From assembly GCF_040448305.1 (NCBI RefSeq), contig NZ_CP148752.1, positions 3,162,001 through 3,226,000 of the forward strand: DNA of 64,000 nt. The letters are read 5' to 3'. Numbering within the stretch: the stretch's first letter is position 1; each line of letters starts with the position of its first letter. The position numbers were made by a program, and so were the translations under genes. The notes beneath the pieces were generated by a model. The model saw only the letters and a program-made list of their open reading frames with translations. It was not told where the DNA came from and searched no databases. This stretch comes from Pseudomonas fluorescens. GTDB lineage: Bacteria; Pseudomonadota; Gammaproteobacteria; Pseudomonadales; Pseudomonadaceae. Positions 52,378 through 61,900 of the stretch are shown here, piece after piece.

Positions 52378-53048
52378 GTTTTTTTGACAGGCTGCAACAA
52401 GCCACCGAGCAAGAACGTAATGAGCTGTTCAACCTGCCGATCATCCGTGATGCGCTGCAGGGCGACGTCAGCCTGGAAAGTTACCGGGGCTTTCTGGCAC
52501 AGGCCTATTACCACGTGCGCCATACCGTGCCATTGATGATGGCCTGCGGTGCGCGCCTGCCATTGCGCCTGGAATGGCTGCGCGAAGCGGTATGTGAATA
52601 CATCGAGGACGAATACGGCCACGAACAATGGGTACTCGATGACATTCAAGCCTGCGGCGGCGACAGGGACGCTGTACGGGACGGGCGCCCGTCATTGCCT
52701 ATCGAGTTGATGGTCAGCTTCCTCTACGACCTGATCGCCAGGGACAATCCGGTGGGGCTGTTCGGCATGGTCAACGTACTCGAAGGCACGAGCATCGCCT
52801 TGGCCACCCACGCCGCTGGCAGTATTCGCCAGCGCCTGGACTTGCCGGAAAGCGCCTTCAGCTACCTCAGTTCCCACGGCTCACTGGATATCGAACATAT
52901 GCAGACCTACCGTCGACTGATGAACAGCCTTGAAGACCCGGGCGACCAGGCCGCCGTCATTCATGCCTCCAAAGTGGTGTACCGGCTCTACGCCGATATG
53001 TTTCGTGGCTTGCCGCGTAACGGGGAGAACCTGCATGCGCCTGTCTGA
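52374..53048 (+). CDS. Heme-oxygenase-fold diiron oxygenase-like protein
   Basis: 224 residues, all alpha (TenA/HO-like fold). Metal-ligand candidates are E80 and H83 (DEYGHE), E137 (NVLEGTS) and D172/H175 (LDIEHMQ), the ExxH...E...DxxH pattern of HDO enzymes such as UndA and SznF, which oxidise acids and amines. This suggests oxidative cleavage or N-oxygenation of the product of the ligase step. ATGA overlap with the ligase; start overlaps its stop. Confidence 0.75.
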   Translation: MSFFDRLQQATEQERNELFNLPIIRDALQGDVSLESYRGFLAQAYYHVRHTVPLMMACGARLPLRLEWLREAVCEYIEDEYGHEQWVLDDIQACGGDRDAVRDGRPSLPIELMVSFLYDLIARDNPVGLFGMVNVLEGTSIALATHAAGSIRQRLDLPESAFSYLSSHGSLDIEHMQTYRRLMNSLEDPGDQAAVIHASKVVYRLYADMFRGLPRNGENLHAPV

Positions 53049-53844
53049 AGCTCGCGTCGTGTTGACCGGTGCCAGCGGCGGCATCGGCCTGGCCATCGCC
53101 ACCGCACTGTGCGCCAGTGGTGCCCAGGTGCTGGCCGTGGCTCGGCATCGGGAACCCTTGGTGCCGCTGCTGGAGCTTTATCCCCGCAATCTGTGCTGGG
53201 TCCGTGCAGACCTGACGTTGCTCTCCGACCGCCGCCAGGTGCTGGCGCAGGCCCAGGGTATCGGCGGCATCAACCTGCTGATCAATGCCGCCGGGGTCAA
53301 CCATTTCGCCATGCTCGAACAATTGGACGACAGCGAGATCAATTCGATGCTCGCGGTGAACATCAGTGCGCCGATGTGCCTGACAAAACTGATGTTGCCT
53401 CTGCTCAAGCAAGCCGACAGTGCCATGGTGGTGAACGTCGGTTCGACCTATGGCTCCATTGGCTACCCCGGTTACGCCAGTTACTGCGCCACCAAGTTCG
53501 CCCTGCGCGGGTTCTCTGAAGCCTTGCGCCGGGAGCTGGCGGACACCCGGGTCAGCGTGCTTTACGTCGCCCCGCGAGCGACCCGTACCGGCATGAACAG
53601 CCCGGCAGCCCAGGCACTGAACGATGCGCTCAAAGCCAATGTCGACGATCCGCAAACCGTGGCGGCTGCGGTAATTCACGCCATTGCCGGTGAACGTCGC
53701 GACTTGTACCTGGGCTGGCCTGAACGTTTTTTTGTACGCCTGAACAGCCTCCTGCCCCATCTGGTGGACCGTGGTTTACGCAAACAATTGCCACTGATCC
53801 GCCGCCTGAGCCAGAAACCCGACCAGGAGAATCTCGAACCATGA
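53035..53844 (+). CDS. Short-chain dehydrogenase/reductase
   Basis: 269 residues of the classical SDR fold: TGASGGIG at 11-18, NAAGVNH, catalytic S137, Y150 and K154 (YASYCATK), with a C-terminal extension rich in Arg/Leu that may contact a membrane or partner. ATG 53035 overlaps the previous gene by 14 bases; an ATG at 52930 is upstream of the fold. It would reduce or oxidise a carbonyl in the pathway product. Confidence 0.8.
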   Translation: MRLSEARVVLTGASGGIGLAIATALCASGAQVLAVARHREPLVPLLELYPRNLCWVRADLTLLSDRRQVLAQAQGIGGINLLINAAGVNHFAMLEQLDDSEINSMLAVNISAPMCLTKLMLPLLKQADSAMVVNVGSTYGSIGYPGYASYCATKFALRGFSEALRRELADTRVSVLYVAPRATRTGMNSPAAQALNDALKANVDDPQTVAAAVIHAIAGERRDLYLGWPERFFVRLNSLLPHLVDRGLRKQLPLIRRLSQKPDQENLEP

Positions 53845-54485
53845 ACAAGATCATCGCTTGCCTGCTGCTTGGCGCATTGAGCCAGAGTGTCTGGGCGCTG
53901 GATGCCGCCGACCAGCAGCGTCTCAACGGTATCCAGCAAAGCTGGGCGCACATTCAGTACGAGTTGCCCGAGGGACAACGAACCGCGGCTTTTGAAACAC
54001 TGGCCGCTCAGGCTTCGAGCTTCAAGCAGGAACGCCAAACGGTGGCTGAGGCCTGGATCTGGTCTGGCATTGTCACCAGTAGCTGGGCAGGCGCCCAGGG
54101 AGGGCTGGGTGCGCTGAGCAAGGTCAAGGATGCCAAAGCTGACCTGGAAAAAGCCCTTACGCTGGACCCCAAGGCCCTGCAAGGTTCAGCCTATACCAGC
54201 CTGGGGGCACTCTATGACCGCGTACCGGGTTGGCCCATCGGTTTTGGCGATTCGGACAAGGCCGAACAGTTGCTCAAGCTGGCATTGCAAATGAACCCCA
54301 ACGGCATCGACAGCCTGTACTTCTGGGGCGATCACCTCTACCGTCAGAAGCGTTATGTCGAAGCCAGGGCAGCGCTGCAAAAAGCCTTGCTGGCTGCGCC
54401 TCGACCTGGCCGCGAGAGCGCTGATGCCGGGCGCCGCAAGGAGATCGAGACGCTGTTGGTGGACGTGAACAAGCAACTCGGCTGA
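53841..54485 (+). CDS. TatT-like tetratricopeptide-repeat exported protein
   Basis: 214 residues with a signal peptide (about 1-20, ending VWA) and two or three TPR-type helix pairs (YTSLGALYDRVPGWPIGFGDSDKAEQLLKLALQMNPN; YFWGDHLYRQKRYVEARAALQKALL). TatT-family members accompany TRAP transporters, but no such transporter is present here. The ATG overlaps the previous stop (ATGA). A periplasmic scaffold for the operon product is one possibility. Confidence 0.7.
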   Translation: MNKIIACLLLGALSQSVWALDAADQQRLNGIQQSWAHIQYELPEGQRTAAFETLAAQASSFKQERQTVAEAWIWSGIVTSSWAGAQGGLGALSKVKDAKADLEKALTLDPKALQGSAYTSLGALYDRVPGWPIGFGDSDKAEQLLKLALQMNPNGIDSLYFWGDHLYRQKRYVEARAALQKALLAAPRPGRESADAGRRKEIETLLVDVNKQLG

Positions 54486-54496
54486 CAGGAGACCCT

Positions 54497-55159
54497 GTGC
54501 GTTTATTACTCATAGAGGATGACGTGGCACTCGGCGAGGGCATTCATCAGGCCCTCGGCCGTGAAGGTTATACCGTCGACTGGTTGCAGGACGGCACCAG
54601 CGCCTTGCACTCGTTGCTCAGTGAAATCTTCGATCTGGCGGTGCTCGACCTTGGCCTGCCACGCATGGACGGCCTCGAAGTGCTGAGGCGCTTGCGCGAC
54701 AGCGGTTCCAACCTGCCGGTGTTGATCCTGACCGCGCGCGATGCCACCGAAGACCGCATCGCCGGCCTGGATGCCGGCGCCGATGACTACCTGATCAAGC
54801 CTTTCGACCTGGCAGAATTGAAGGCGCGCATACGTGCGTTGCTTCGGCGCAGCGCCGGGCGTGGACAATCGCTGATCGAGCACGCCGGTATCAGCCTGAA
54901 CCCCGGCACCCAGCAAGTCAGCTACAAAGGCGAGCCGGTGGCCCTGACACCCAAGGAGTACCAGTTGCTCCACGAACTGCTCTCGCCACCCGGCCGAGTA
55001 ATGACTCGCGATCATCTGATGCAGTTGCTGTACGGCTGGAACGAGGAGGCCGAAAGCAACACCCTGGAAGTGCACATCCATCACCTGCGCAAGAAGTTCT
55101 CCACCGATCTGATCCGCACCGTCCGTGGTATCGGTTACCTGGTGGAGGAGCGTCGATGA
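54497..55159 (+). CDS. OmpR/PhoB-family response regulator
   Basis: 220 residues, GTG start with ACAGGAG upstream, eleven bases after the TPR gene. Receiver with DD at 8-9, phospho-acceptor D51 (VLDLGLPRMDG) and switch lysine (LIKPFD); winged helix (about 125-218) with YGWNEEAESNTLEVHIHHLRKK. It looks like PmrA/QseB-type regulators. Encoded with the sensor kinase and, unusually, with the upstream metabolic genes. Confidence 0.9.
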   Translation: MRLLLIEDDVALGEGIHQALGREGYTVDWLQDGTSALHSLLSEIFDLAVLDLGLPRMDGLEVLRRLRDSGSNLPVLILTARDATEDRIAGLDAGADDYLIKPFDLAELKARIRALLRRSAGRGQSLIEHAGISLNPGTQQVSYKGEPVALTPKEYQLLHELLSPPGRVMTRDHLMQLLYGWNEEAESNTLEVHIHHLRKKFSTDLIRTVRGIGYLVEERR

Positions 55160-56523
55160 GCTCGATCCGGCGTCGCACCCTGATCCTGATCATCGGCCTG
55201 ATGCTCGCCGGGCTGGCCGTGATCAGTGTGTTCAATCTGCACGACAGCAACCACGAAATCGCCGAAGTCTATGATGCCCATCTGGCCCAGAACGCTCGCC
55301 TGCTGCAAGGCGTCATGCGTATGCCCATGGTGAGCAAGGACCATGCGGATCTGTACAAGGCTTTCAACCAGGCCCTGAACGAGGCGACACCCGGGGCCGA
55401 GGGGCATCCGTATGAAACGAAGATTGCGTTTCAGGTCTGGAACGCCAGGAACGAAGTGCTGGTACATACGGCCAGTTCTCCGTCCTTCAGCACACCTGCG
55501 GTCAAACCGGGTTTCAGCGATGTAGTCGACCTGAACAACCGGCATTGGCGCGCCTTCCTGCTTGAAGACAAGCAGAACAACCTGCGCATCTGGGTCGGCG
55601 AACGGGACGATGTGCGAATGGACCTGGTGGACCGGATCGTACGCCACACGCTGTGGCCCAATATCCTGGGGAGTCTGTTGCTGGCCGCCATGATCTGGCT
55701 GGCCATCGGCTGGGGATTGAAGCCGCTGGTCAATATGGCTGCAACGCTGCGGGCCCGCAAGCCCGGCTCACTCGAACCCTTGCAATTGACGCCGCTACCC
55801 ACTGAGCTTGAGCCCATGCAGGCCGCCCTCAATCGCATGCTCGCGCAAATTCAGGAAGTCATGGGGCGCGAGCGACGCTTTATCGCCGACGCCGCCCACG
55901 AAATGCGTACACCCCTGGCCGTGCTCAGGATCCACGCGGAAAACCTGATGGAGGCGGGGAGTGAAGAGGACCGTCGCGCATCGCTCGAATTCCTGATTGC
56001 CGGCGTGGACCGTACCAGCCGACTGGTCAATCAATTGCTGACGATGGCTCGTATTGAGCCTGGAGCAGGGACTGAACCGCCTGCACCTGTTGATCTGGCC
56101 AGCACCGTTCGCGACAGCCTGGTTCAGTTGACGCCCTGGTTGCTGAGCAAGGGGCTTGAACTGGTTTTTGATGTGAGCGACGACATCAGCCTTGCGAGAG
56201 TCGACCCAACCTCGATTGATATTGCCTTGAACAACCTGGTGACCAATGCGGCGAATTTCTCCCCCCGGAACGGAGTCATCACTGTAAGGCTGGTCGAAAA
56301 GGAAACCAGCTACGAGCTGTCTGTCGAGGATGAGGGGCCGGGCATCAATGAGCAAGATCGCGATCGGCTTTTCGAGCGTTTCTACAGCCGCGGAAATGAC
56401 CAGGGTGCAGGGTTGGGGCTGACCATCGTCAAGGCCATTGCCGATCGCTTTGGTGGGCGGATCAAACTGGAGAACCGTACCCATGGAGGATTACGCGCTA
56501 CGTTAGAAATCCGCCGCTTTTGA
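55156..56523 (+). CDS. Membrane sensor histidine kinase
   Basis: 455 residues: two membrane helices (about 8-30 and 172-195) with a periplasmic sensor of about 140 residues between them, HAMP-like linker, HisKA with H248 (AHEMRTPLAV) and HATPase (NLVTNA, DEGPGI, GAGLGLTIV). ATG overlaps the regulator stop. With the regulator it forms a QseBC/PmrAB-like pair that probably senses a periplasmic signal, perhaps the operon product. Confidence 0.88.
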   Translation: MSSIRRRTLILIIGLMLAGLAVISVFNLHDSNHEIAEVYDAHLAQNARLLQGVMRMPMVSKDHADLYKAFNQALNEATPGAEGHPYETKIAFQVWNARNEVLVHTASSPSFSTPAVKPGFSDVVDLNNRHWRAFLLEDKQNNLRIWVGERDDVRMDLVDRIVRHTLWPNILGSLLLAAMIWLAIGWGLKPLVNMAATLRARKPGSLEPLQLTPLPTELEPMQAALNRMLAQIQEVMGRERRFIADAAHEMRTPLAVLRIHAENLMEAGSEEDRRASLEFLIAGVDRTSRLVNQLLTMARIEPGAGTEPPAPVDLASTVRDSLVQLTPWLLSKGLELVFDVSDDISLARVDPTSIDIALNNLVTNAANFSPRNGVITVRLVEKETSYELSVEDEGPGINEQDRDRLFERFYSRGNDQGAGLGLTIVKAIADRFGGRIKLENRTHGGLRATLEIRRF

Positions 56524-56542
56524 GGTTATGCCGGGCGTCCGT

Positions 56543-57460
56543 TCAAGCCGGCCGTACCGCCAGGATTTGTTCGATCAGCCACGCCAGTGCCGGCTCATGT
56601 TGGCGTTGTGCCAGATACACCAGTTCGAGGTGGAACGAGCCGACGTCGAAGGGTAATTCGAACACCTGCAGCGGTAGCAACTGCGCGAATTGATTGGCCA
56701 ACTGGGTCGGCAGGACGACGCTCAAATCTGAATGGGCGACCAGGTGCGCCGCTTGCAGGTAGTTGGGTGTGGTGTAGACGATTTTCCTCGACAGGCCTTG
56801 CTTGCCCAGCCATTGATCGACCATGCCACGCGACTGGCCGCCACTGACCCAGAGATGGCGCAGCCCCAGGAAGTTATCCAGCGTGAGTGGGTCGTGTGCC
56901 AGCGGATGCTGCTTGCGCACCGCCAGTCGCAGGGTTTCGCTGTGCCAGGCCCGGCGGGTGAAGCGCGCCGGCACTTCTTCGAAGCGTCCCAGAACCATGT
57001 CCAGTTCACCCCGGTCCAGTAGCTCGGCAGGAAGGCTGGGGGCGAGGTGAGCAACGTCGATACGCAGGTTTGGCGCCAGTTCTCCCAGGCGCGCCAGCAA
57101 GGGCGGCATGCACAGCTGTTCGACAAAGTCGGTCAGGGCGATGCGCACCTGCTGCTGGCTCAGGCGTGGGTCGAAGGTTTCCCCGGCATTGAGTGTCTGT
57201 TCGATCTGTTGCAAGGCCGCGCGAATCGGTCCCGCCAGCGCCAGCGCCCGGGAGGTGGGTTGCATGTGACGGCCAACGCGCACCAGCAAGGGGTCGTCGA
57301 ACAGTGAACGCAGGCGTGCGAGGGCATTGCTGACGGTGGGCTGGCTGAGGGCCAGGCGCTCGGCCGCTCGCGACACGTTCTGTTCGCGCAGCAGCATATC
57401 GAGCACCCGGAGCAAATTCAGATCGAAGCTTTTTAAATTCAAATTACAAATACCAGGCAT
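56543..57460 (-). CDS. LysR-family transcriptional regulator
   Basis: 305 residues with the N-terminal winged helix (NVSRAAERLALSQPTVSNALARL) and a two-lobe effector domain. The ATG at 57460 (MPGICNLNLKSFDLN) is chosen over an upstream start at 57520. It is convergent with the sensor kinase (stops 20 bases apart) and divergent from the broken acyl-CoA dehydrogenase gene, which it may control. Confidence 0.85.
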   Translation of the reverse strand: MPGICNLNLKSFDLNLLRVLDMLLREQNVSRAAERLALSQPTVSNALARLRSLFDDPLLVRVGRHMQPTSRALALAGPIRAALQQIEQTLNAGETFDPRLSQQQVRIALTDFVEQLCMPPLLARLGELAPNLRIDVAHLAPSLPAELLDRGELDMVLGRFEEVPARFTRRAWHSETLRLAVRKQHPLAHDPLTLDNFLGLRHLWVSGGQSRGMVDQWLGKQGLSRKIVYTTPNYLQAAHLVAHSDLSVVLPTQLANQFAQLLPLQVFELPFDVGSFHLELVYLAQRQHEPALAWLIEQILAVRPA

Positions 57461-57543
57461 ATGAAAATGAAATTTCAAAAATAGTAGGCGCCTGCTTAGG
57501 GTGACGGCAATCTTTTCCACTGCGCCAACCCATGAGGCCCGCC

Positions 57544-59334
57544 ATGAAGTATCAAGCTCCCCTGCGCGACATGCGTTTTGTGCTGCACGAAGTGTTCGAT
57601 GTCAGCGGCCATTGTGAGCGGTTGGACAAGGGGCTGGACCGGGAAACCATCGACGGTGTCCTCGAAGAAGCCGCCCGCTTCGCCACCGAAGTGGTCGCAC
57701 CGCTGAACCGCAACAGTGACGAGCAGGGCTGTCAGCTGATCGACGGACGCGTCACCACGCCCCAGGGCTTTCGCGACGCCTACCGGCAGTACGTCGATAA
57801 CGGCTGGGCGAGCATGACCGGACCGCAGGAGTTCGCCGGCCAGGGTTTTCCGCAGCTGATTTCGGCCAGTTTCCACGAAATGCTGATGGCCGCCTCATTG
57901 TCCTTTCGCATTTATTCCGGCCTCACCGAAGGCGCCGTGCTGGCTCTGCATCGGCATGGCAGCGAGGCGCTCAAACAGGCTTATCTGGAAAAAATGGTCA
58001 GTGGTGAATGGTCCGGCACCATGTGCCTCACCGAGCCCCAGGCCGGTACCGACCTTGCCCTGCTGCGCACCCGTGCCCAGCCTCAAACCGACGGCAGTTA
58101 TCAGGTCAGCGGCAGCAAGATCTTCATCAGCGGCGGCGAGCAAGACCTGACCGCCAACATCATTCACCTGGTGCTTGCCCGTTTGCCGGATGCGCCGGCC
58201 GGGGTGAAGGGCATCAGCCTGTTCCTGGTTCCAAAGTTCATTGCCGCGGCCGATGGGACACCGGGGCTGCGCAATTCGCTGAGCTGTGGCGCACTGGAAC
58301 ACAAGATGGGCATCAAGGGCGCGTCCACCTGCGTGATGAACTTCGATGGCGCACAAGGCTGGTTGATCGGTGAACCGAATCAGGGGCTGGCGTGCATGTT
58401 CACCATGATGAATGATGCACGCTTCCAGGTTGGCTTGCAGGGACTGGGCATCGCCGAGGCCGCCTTCCAGGGTGGTCTCGCTTATGCCCGCGAGCGCCTG
58501 CAGTCGCGGGCCATCAGCGGTCCGGTGGCGCCAGACAAGAGCGCCGACCCGATCATCGTGCACCCCGATGTCCGGCGCATGCTGCTGACGCAAAAGACCT
58601 TGAGCGAAGGCTGCCGATTGCTCGCGGCCTACACCGCCCTGCAACTGGACCTCGAACACGGCGACCCGCAACCCGAGGCTCGCCAGAAGGCGAGTCGTAG
58701 GGCGGCGCTGCTGATTCCAATCGTCAAGGCCTTCTTTACCGACGTCGGCCAGGAAGTCGCCAGCCTGGGCGTTCAGCTGTACGGCGGCCACGGTTACATC
58801 CGATAGTGGGGCATGGAGCAGTTGATGCGCGACAGCCGTATCACCCAGCTATACGAGGGGACCAACGGTATCCAGGCGCTGGATCTGCTTCGGCGCAAGG
58901 TGCTGGGCGATGGCGCCACGGAACTGGGTGCCCTGATCGATGAACTGGCCGTGCATGTCGATGCGGCTGGCTCGCAAGCCGCGCTTAGGGAAATGGCCGA
59001 GGCCATGCAGTGGCGTCTCGCCGAGTGGCGTGAACTGGGTGTCGAGGTGGTCGAGGCGTGCCGGCGTGATGTGCAGGAAATCGGCGCCATGTCGGTGGAC
59101 TTCCTGGCGTACAGCGCTTACGTGCTGGTGGGCGGGCTGTGGTTGCAGGCGGCTGTGCGTGCCCAAGCCGCGCTGGACGCAGGTACTGACGAACCCGGGT
59201 TCTATCGGGCCAAGCTGCAAGCCGCGGATTTTTACTGGCGTCGGGTGCTGCCCCGTGCCAGTGGCCATCGTGAAAGCCTTCGGGGCGGAGCCCATTGCCT
59301 GATGGCCATGGACGAGGCCGATTTCGCATTTTGA
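57544..59334 (+). pseudogene. Acyl-CoA dehydrogenase interrupted by one amber codon
   Basis: The open frame (420 residues to 58806) carries acyl-CoA dehydrogenase text: FAGQGFPQ, FRIYSGLTEGA, LTEPQAGTDLALL, FISGGEQDL. At 58804-58806 a TAG sits where family members read GYIREWGMEQL, so one base change (GAG to TAG) replaces the glutamate. The same frame then continues unbroken for 176 codons (WGMEQL, TQLYEGTNGIQALDLLRR). Without readthrough the product lacks its C-terminal domain. Confidence 0.8.
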
Positions 59335-59400
59335 TGGCAGCAGCGTGCGGCGGTAACCGAGAGACTCCGGTTACCGCCGCGCTGCATACACCGTCTATGT

Positions 59401-60666
59401 TCAGGCTTGCGCGGCGCTGACCTTGCCAGTGATCGTGGCATTCTTGCGGACCGCTTGATACAGCAGGCTGGACACCATGAACCCGACAATGGCCAATACG
59501 CTCATCAACGAGAACACGTAGTTGTAGCCCTGTTGACCCGGGAAGTGGTCAAGGATCGCGCCATAGATGACGTAGGCGAACATGCCCGGCGCATAGCCGA
59601 TCAGGCAACCGATGCCAAAGGCTGAACCGGTGATGTGTTGGGGAATGCCGACTTCACCCATGGGGGCCCAGAACACGCCGCGCATGGAAAACACAATCAG
59701 CGCGAAGGAGAGGGTGGCCGCCATGCCTGCGTAGATGTAATCCGGGCTTTTCGGGATGAGCATGATGACGCCCATCATCGGCAACAACGCCAGGAATGCC
59801 CACTTCAGATAGCGGCTCGAACTCTTGAACTGCTTGTCGGCAATGAAGCCACCGGCAGGGCCGCCCAGGATCTTGAGGAAGTACTGGTTGATGATGCCGT
59901 AGGCGCCTACCAGGGCCACGGGCAGTTCGTACATTTCCTTGAGGTAGGGAATGAAATAGGTCAGGCCGCAGTAGACGATGTAGACCATGAACACGTTGAG
60001 GCTGACCAGCCAGATGCCCGGCACCTTGATGGCCTCGAGCAGGTTGGACAACCCGTTCTTCGGCTTGACGGTCGACTGGGTTTTGCCGCTCTTGAGCAGC
60101 AGCCAGGTCAGGGTACCGGCAAGAATGTCGATGACCGAGTAGAACAGGATCGCCGACTTCAGGCCGTTTTCACCGGAGCCCATGGCGACGAAGACGCCCA
60201 GCGCAGAGAAGGCAACCAGGGTATCGATGACGCCACGCCCGCCTTCGAGCAGGCCGAACAGGCGCCCCTGTTCCTTATCGTCGCCCAGGTTGCGGATGGC
60301 TTTGAGCAGCGAAGGCCAAAAGAGGCAGTCGGCACACACGGCCAGCAGGCAGAACACCACCAGCAGATTGCTGAAGGGCGGAAAGGTCGCCAGGTAAAGC
60401 CCGAGGCCACCGGTACCGATCAGGCCGAGGGGGATCAGCTTGCGCGTGTCGTACCGGTCGGCGAGCATGCCGCCCACCACGAACAGTGCGGTGGCGATGA
60501 TGGCGTTGGCGCTCAGCAGCACGCCGATTTCAGTGTGGGACAGCCCCATGAATTCTTGCATGGGGATATAAAAGGCGTCTTTGAGATTCGCCAGCTTGTA
60601 GATGGTGCCGCCACCGAGGATGAGAATCAGGAATCTGAGCCATTTGGCCTTGTCTTGGGATGTCAT
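59401..60666 (-). CDS. MFS transporter (YihN-like)
   Basis: 421 residues with twelve predicted membrane helices and the MFS signature between helices 2 and 3 (GGMLADRYDTRKLIPLGL). The sequence style resembles YihN-type transporters of sugar derivatives. It follows a sugar-isomerase gene by 51 bases on the same strand and may take up the substrate of that enzyme. Confidence 0.8.
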   Translation of the reverse strand: MTSQDKAKWLRFLILILGGGTIYKLANLKDAFYIPMQEFMGLSHTEIGVLLSANAIIATALFVVGGMLADRYDTRKLIPLGLIGTGGLGLYLATFPPFSNLLVVFCLLAVCADCLFWPSLLKAIRNLGDDKEQGRLFGLLEGGRGVIDTLVAFSALGVFVAMGSGENGLKSAILFYSVIDILAGTLTWLLLKSGKTQSTVKPKNGLSNLLEAIKVPGIWLVSLNVFMVYIVYCGLTYFIPYLKEMYELPVALVGAYGIINQYFLKILGGPAGGFIADKQFKSSSRYLKWAFLALLPMMGVIMLIPKSPDYIYAGMAATLSFALIVFSMRGVFWAPMGEVGIPQHITGSAFGIGCLIGYAPGMFAYVIYGAILDHFPGQQGYNYVFSLMSVLAIVGFMVSSLLYQAVRKNATITGKVSAAQA

Positions 60667-60717
60667 TATTGTTCTCCAGGCGTTTTTGGGTAGGCAGTGC
60701 CGGTCGGCACGTCAGGT

Positions 60718-61788
60718 TCAGGCGTTAGCGCAATGGGCCAGGGTCAACTCGGCCAGGGTTCGGAACTCGGCCAGCAGACCTCGTACGTAGGCGACCTGGT
60801 TGTTTGCCCAACGGTGCTCATCGGCCAGCATTCGCTCCAGCGAGAAGCCTTCGGGCAGCGCTGTTTCACTCATTTCCCGGTACGCAATGAACGGGTCGGC
60901 GGCTTCGTCGAACTGGCGGAAGGCCGGGGCGACGTAGTGGTTTTCCTGTTCAAGAATGAAGGCGATCACTTGCGGGGTTGATTCGCCGAGCATCAGCAGT
61001 TCGAACAACATGCGTGCGCTGGGCAGGTCGTCTTCGGCACAGCCTTGCAGCACGCCGTAATGCCCGAAGCCGTTTTGCTCAGGCACGATGCGCACACCCT
61101 TGAGGTGGGTCTGGCGTATGTGCGGCGCCAGGTTGCGCAGTGCAGCAAGGGGCTGCTCGCAGGCATTGATCATGTTGCCGAAGTCGAACAGGGCGTGCAG
61201 GCGAGGGTGGTTCAGACGGCTCAGCAGTTGCGCGATCTCGCCGCTCTTGAGTTCTTCATGCTGCTCGAAGTCGAAGAACAGGTCGTGCTCGTCTGCCTGT
61301 TGCGCGAGGTAGTGCAGGTCTGACTCGATCACGTCCATGACCCGGGACAGCGCCCCTTCGTAGCGTGAGTAGACACGGATATTGTGGGTGCCCAGCGCCT
61401 TGGCGATGGCGATCACTTGATCGACATCCTTTTTCAGGGTGCTGCTGATTTCCAGATGCACGTCCAGCCCGAGGGCATTGGCCTTGGCAGCGAACGCCTG
61501 AAGCTGCGCGGCGGTCATTTGACTCAGGCTGTTTTCCTCACCGTCGAGCAAGTGCAGGCTCAGGCCCTGCAGTTCATGGCGATAAGCGAAGTCCAGCAGG
61601 TCGCCCGGTGTGACGCGGCCGTGGGTCAGGTTGGTCAGCAAGGGGTAGGCATGGGCAAACAGGCGCAGTTGCGCCAGTCGGTCGAGCAACTGGCGGGCCA
61701 GTGCCTCGGTCAGTAGGGGGGGAGCCTCGGCCTCGACAGCCTTATGGCTGAGCAAGGCGTTGAATCGTTCCTGGATCTTATTGTTCAT
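60718..61788 (-). CDS. Sugar phosphate isomerase/epimerase-like TIM-barrel protein
   Basis: 356 residues with the AP-endonuclease-2/xylose-isomerase-like fold: GLDVHLEISS, DFEQHEELKS, HALFDFGNMINA and TFKGVRIV-like metal-site text (QTHLKGVRI), with conserved Glu, Asp and His for a divalent metal. Substrate unknown. ATG 61788 lies after a better ribosome context than 61812. It is in a run with the MFS transporter and the MocR regulator. Confidence 0.75.
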   Translation of the reverse strand: MNNKIQERFNALLSHKAVEAEAPPLLTEALARQLLDRLAQLRLFAHAYPLLTNLTHGRVTPGDLLDFAYRHELQGLSLHLLDGEENSLSQMTAAQLQAFAAKANALGLDVHLEISSTLKKDVDQVIAIAKALGTHNIRVYSRYEGALSRVMDVIESDLHYLAQQADEHDLFFDFEQHEELKSGEIAQLLSRLNHPRLHALFDFGNMINACEQPLAALRNLAPHIRQTHLKGVRIVPEQNGFGHYGVLQGCAEDDLPSARMLFELLMLGESTPQVIAFILEQENHYVAPAFRQFDEAADPFIAYREMSETALPEGFSLERMLADEHRWANNQVAYVRGLLAEFRTLAELTLAHCANA

Positions 61789-61900
61789 TCGAGTCGTTCC
61801 TGGTTCAGACACCGGGTCTACCGGCGCAGCCTTTATCGCGCCAGTCAGGAACTCTCGATAGATCCATTATCAGTTAATTCATAAGACCACTTGCCTTGGG

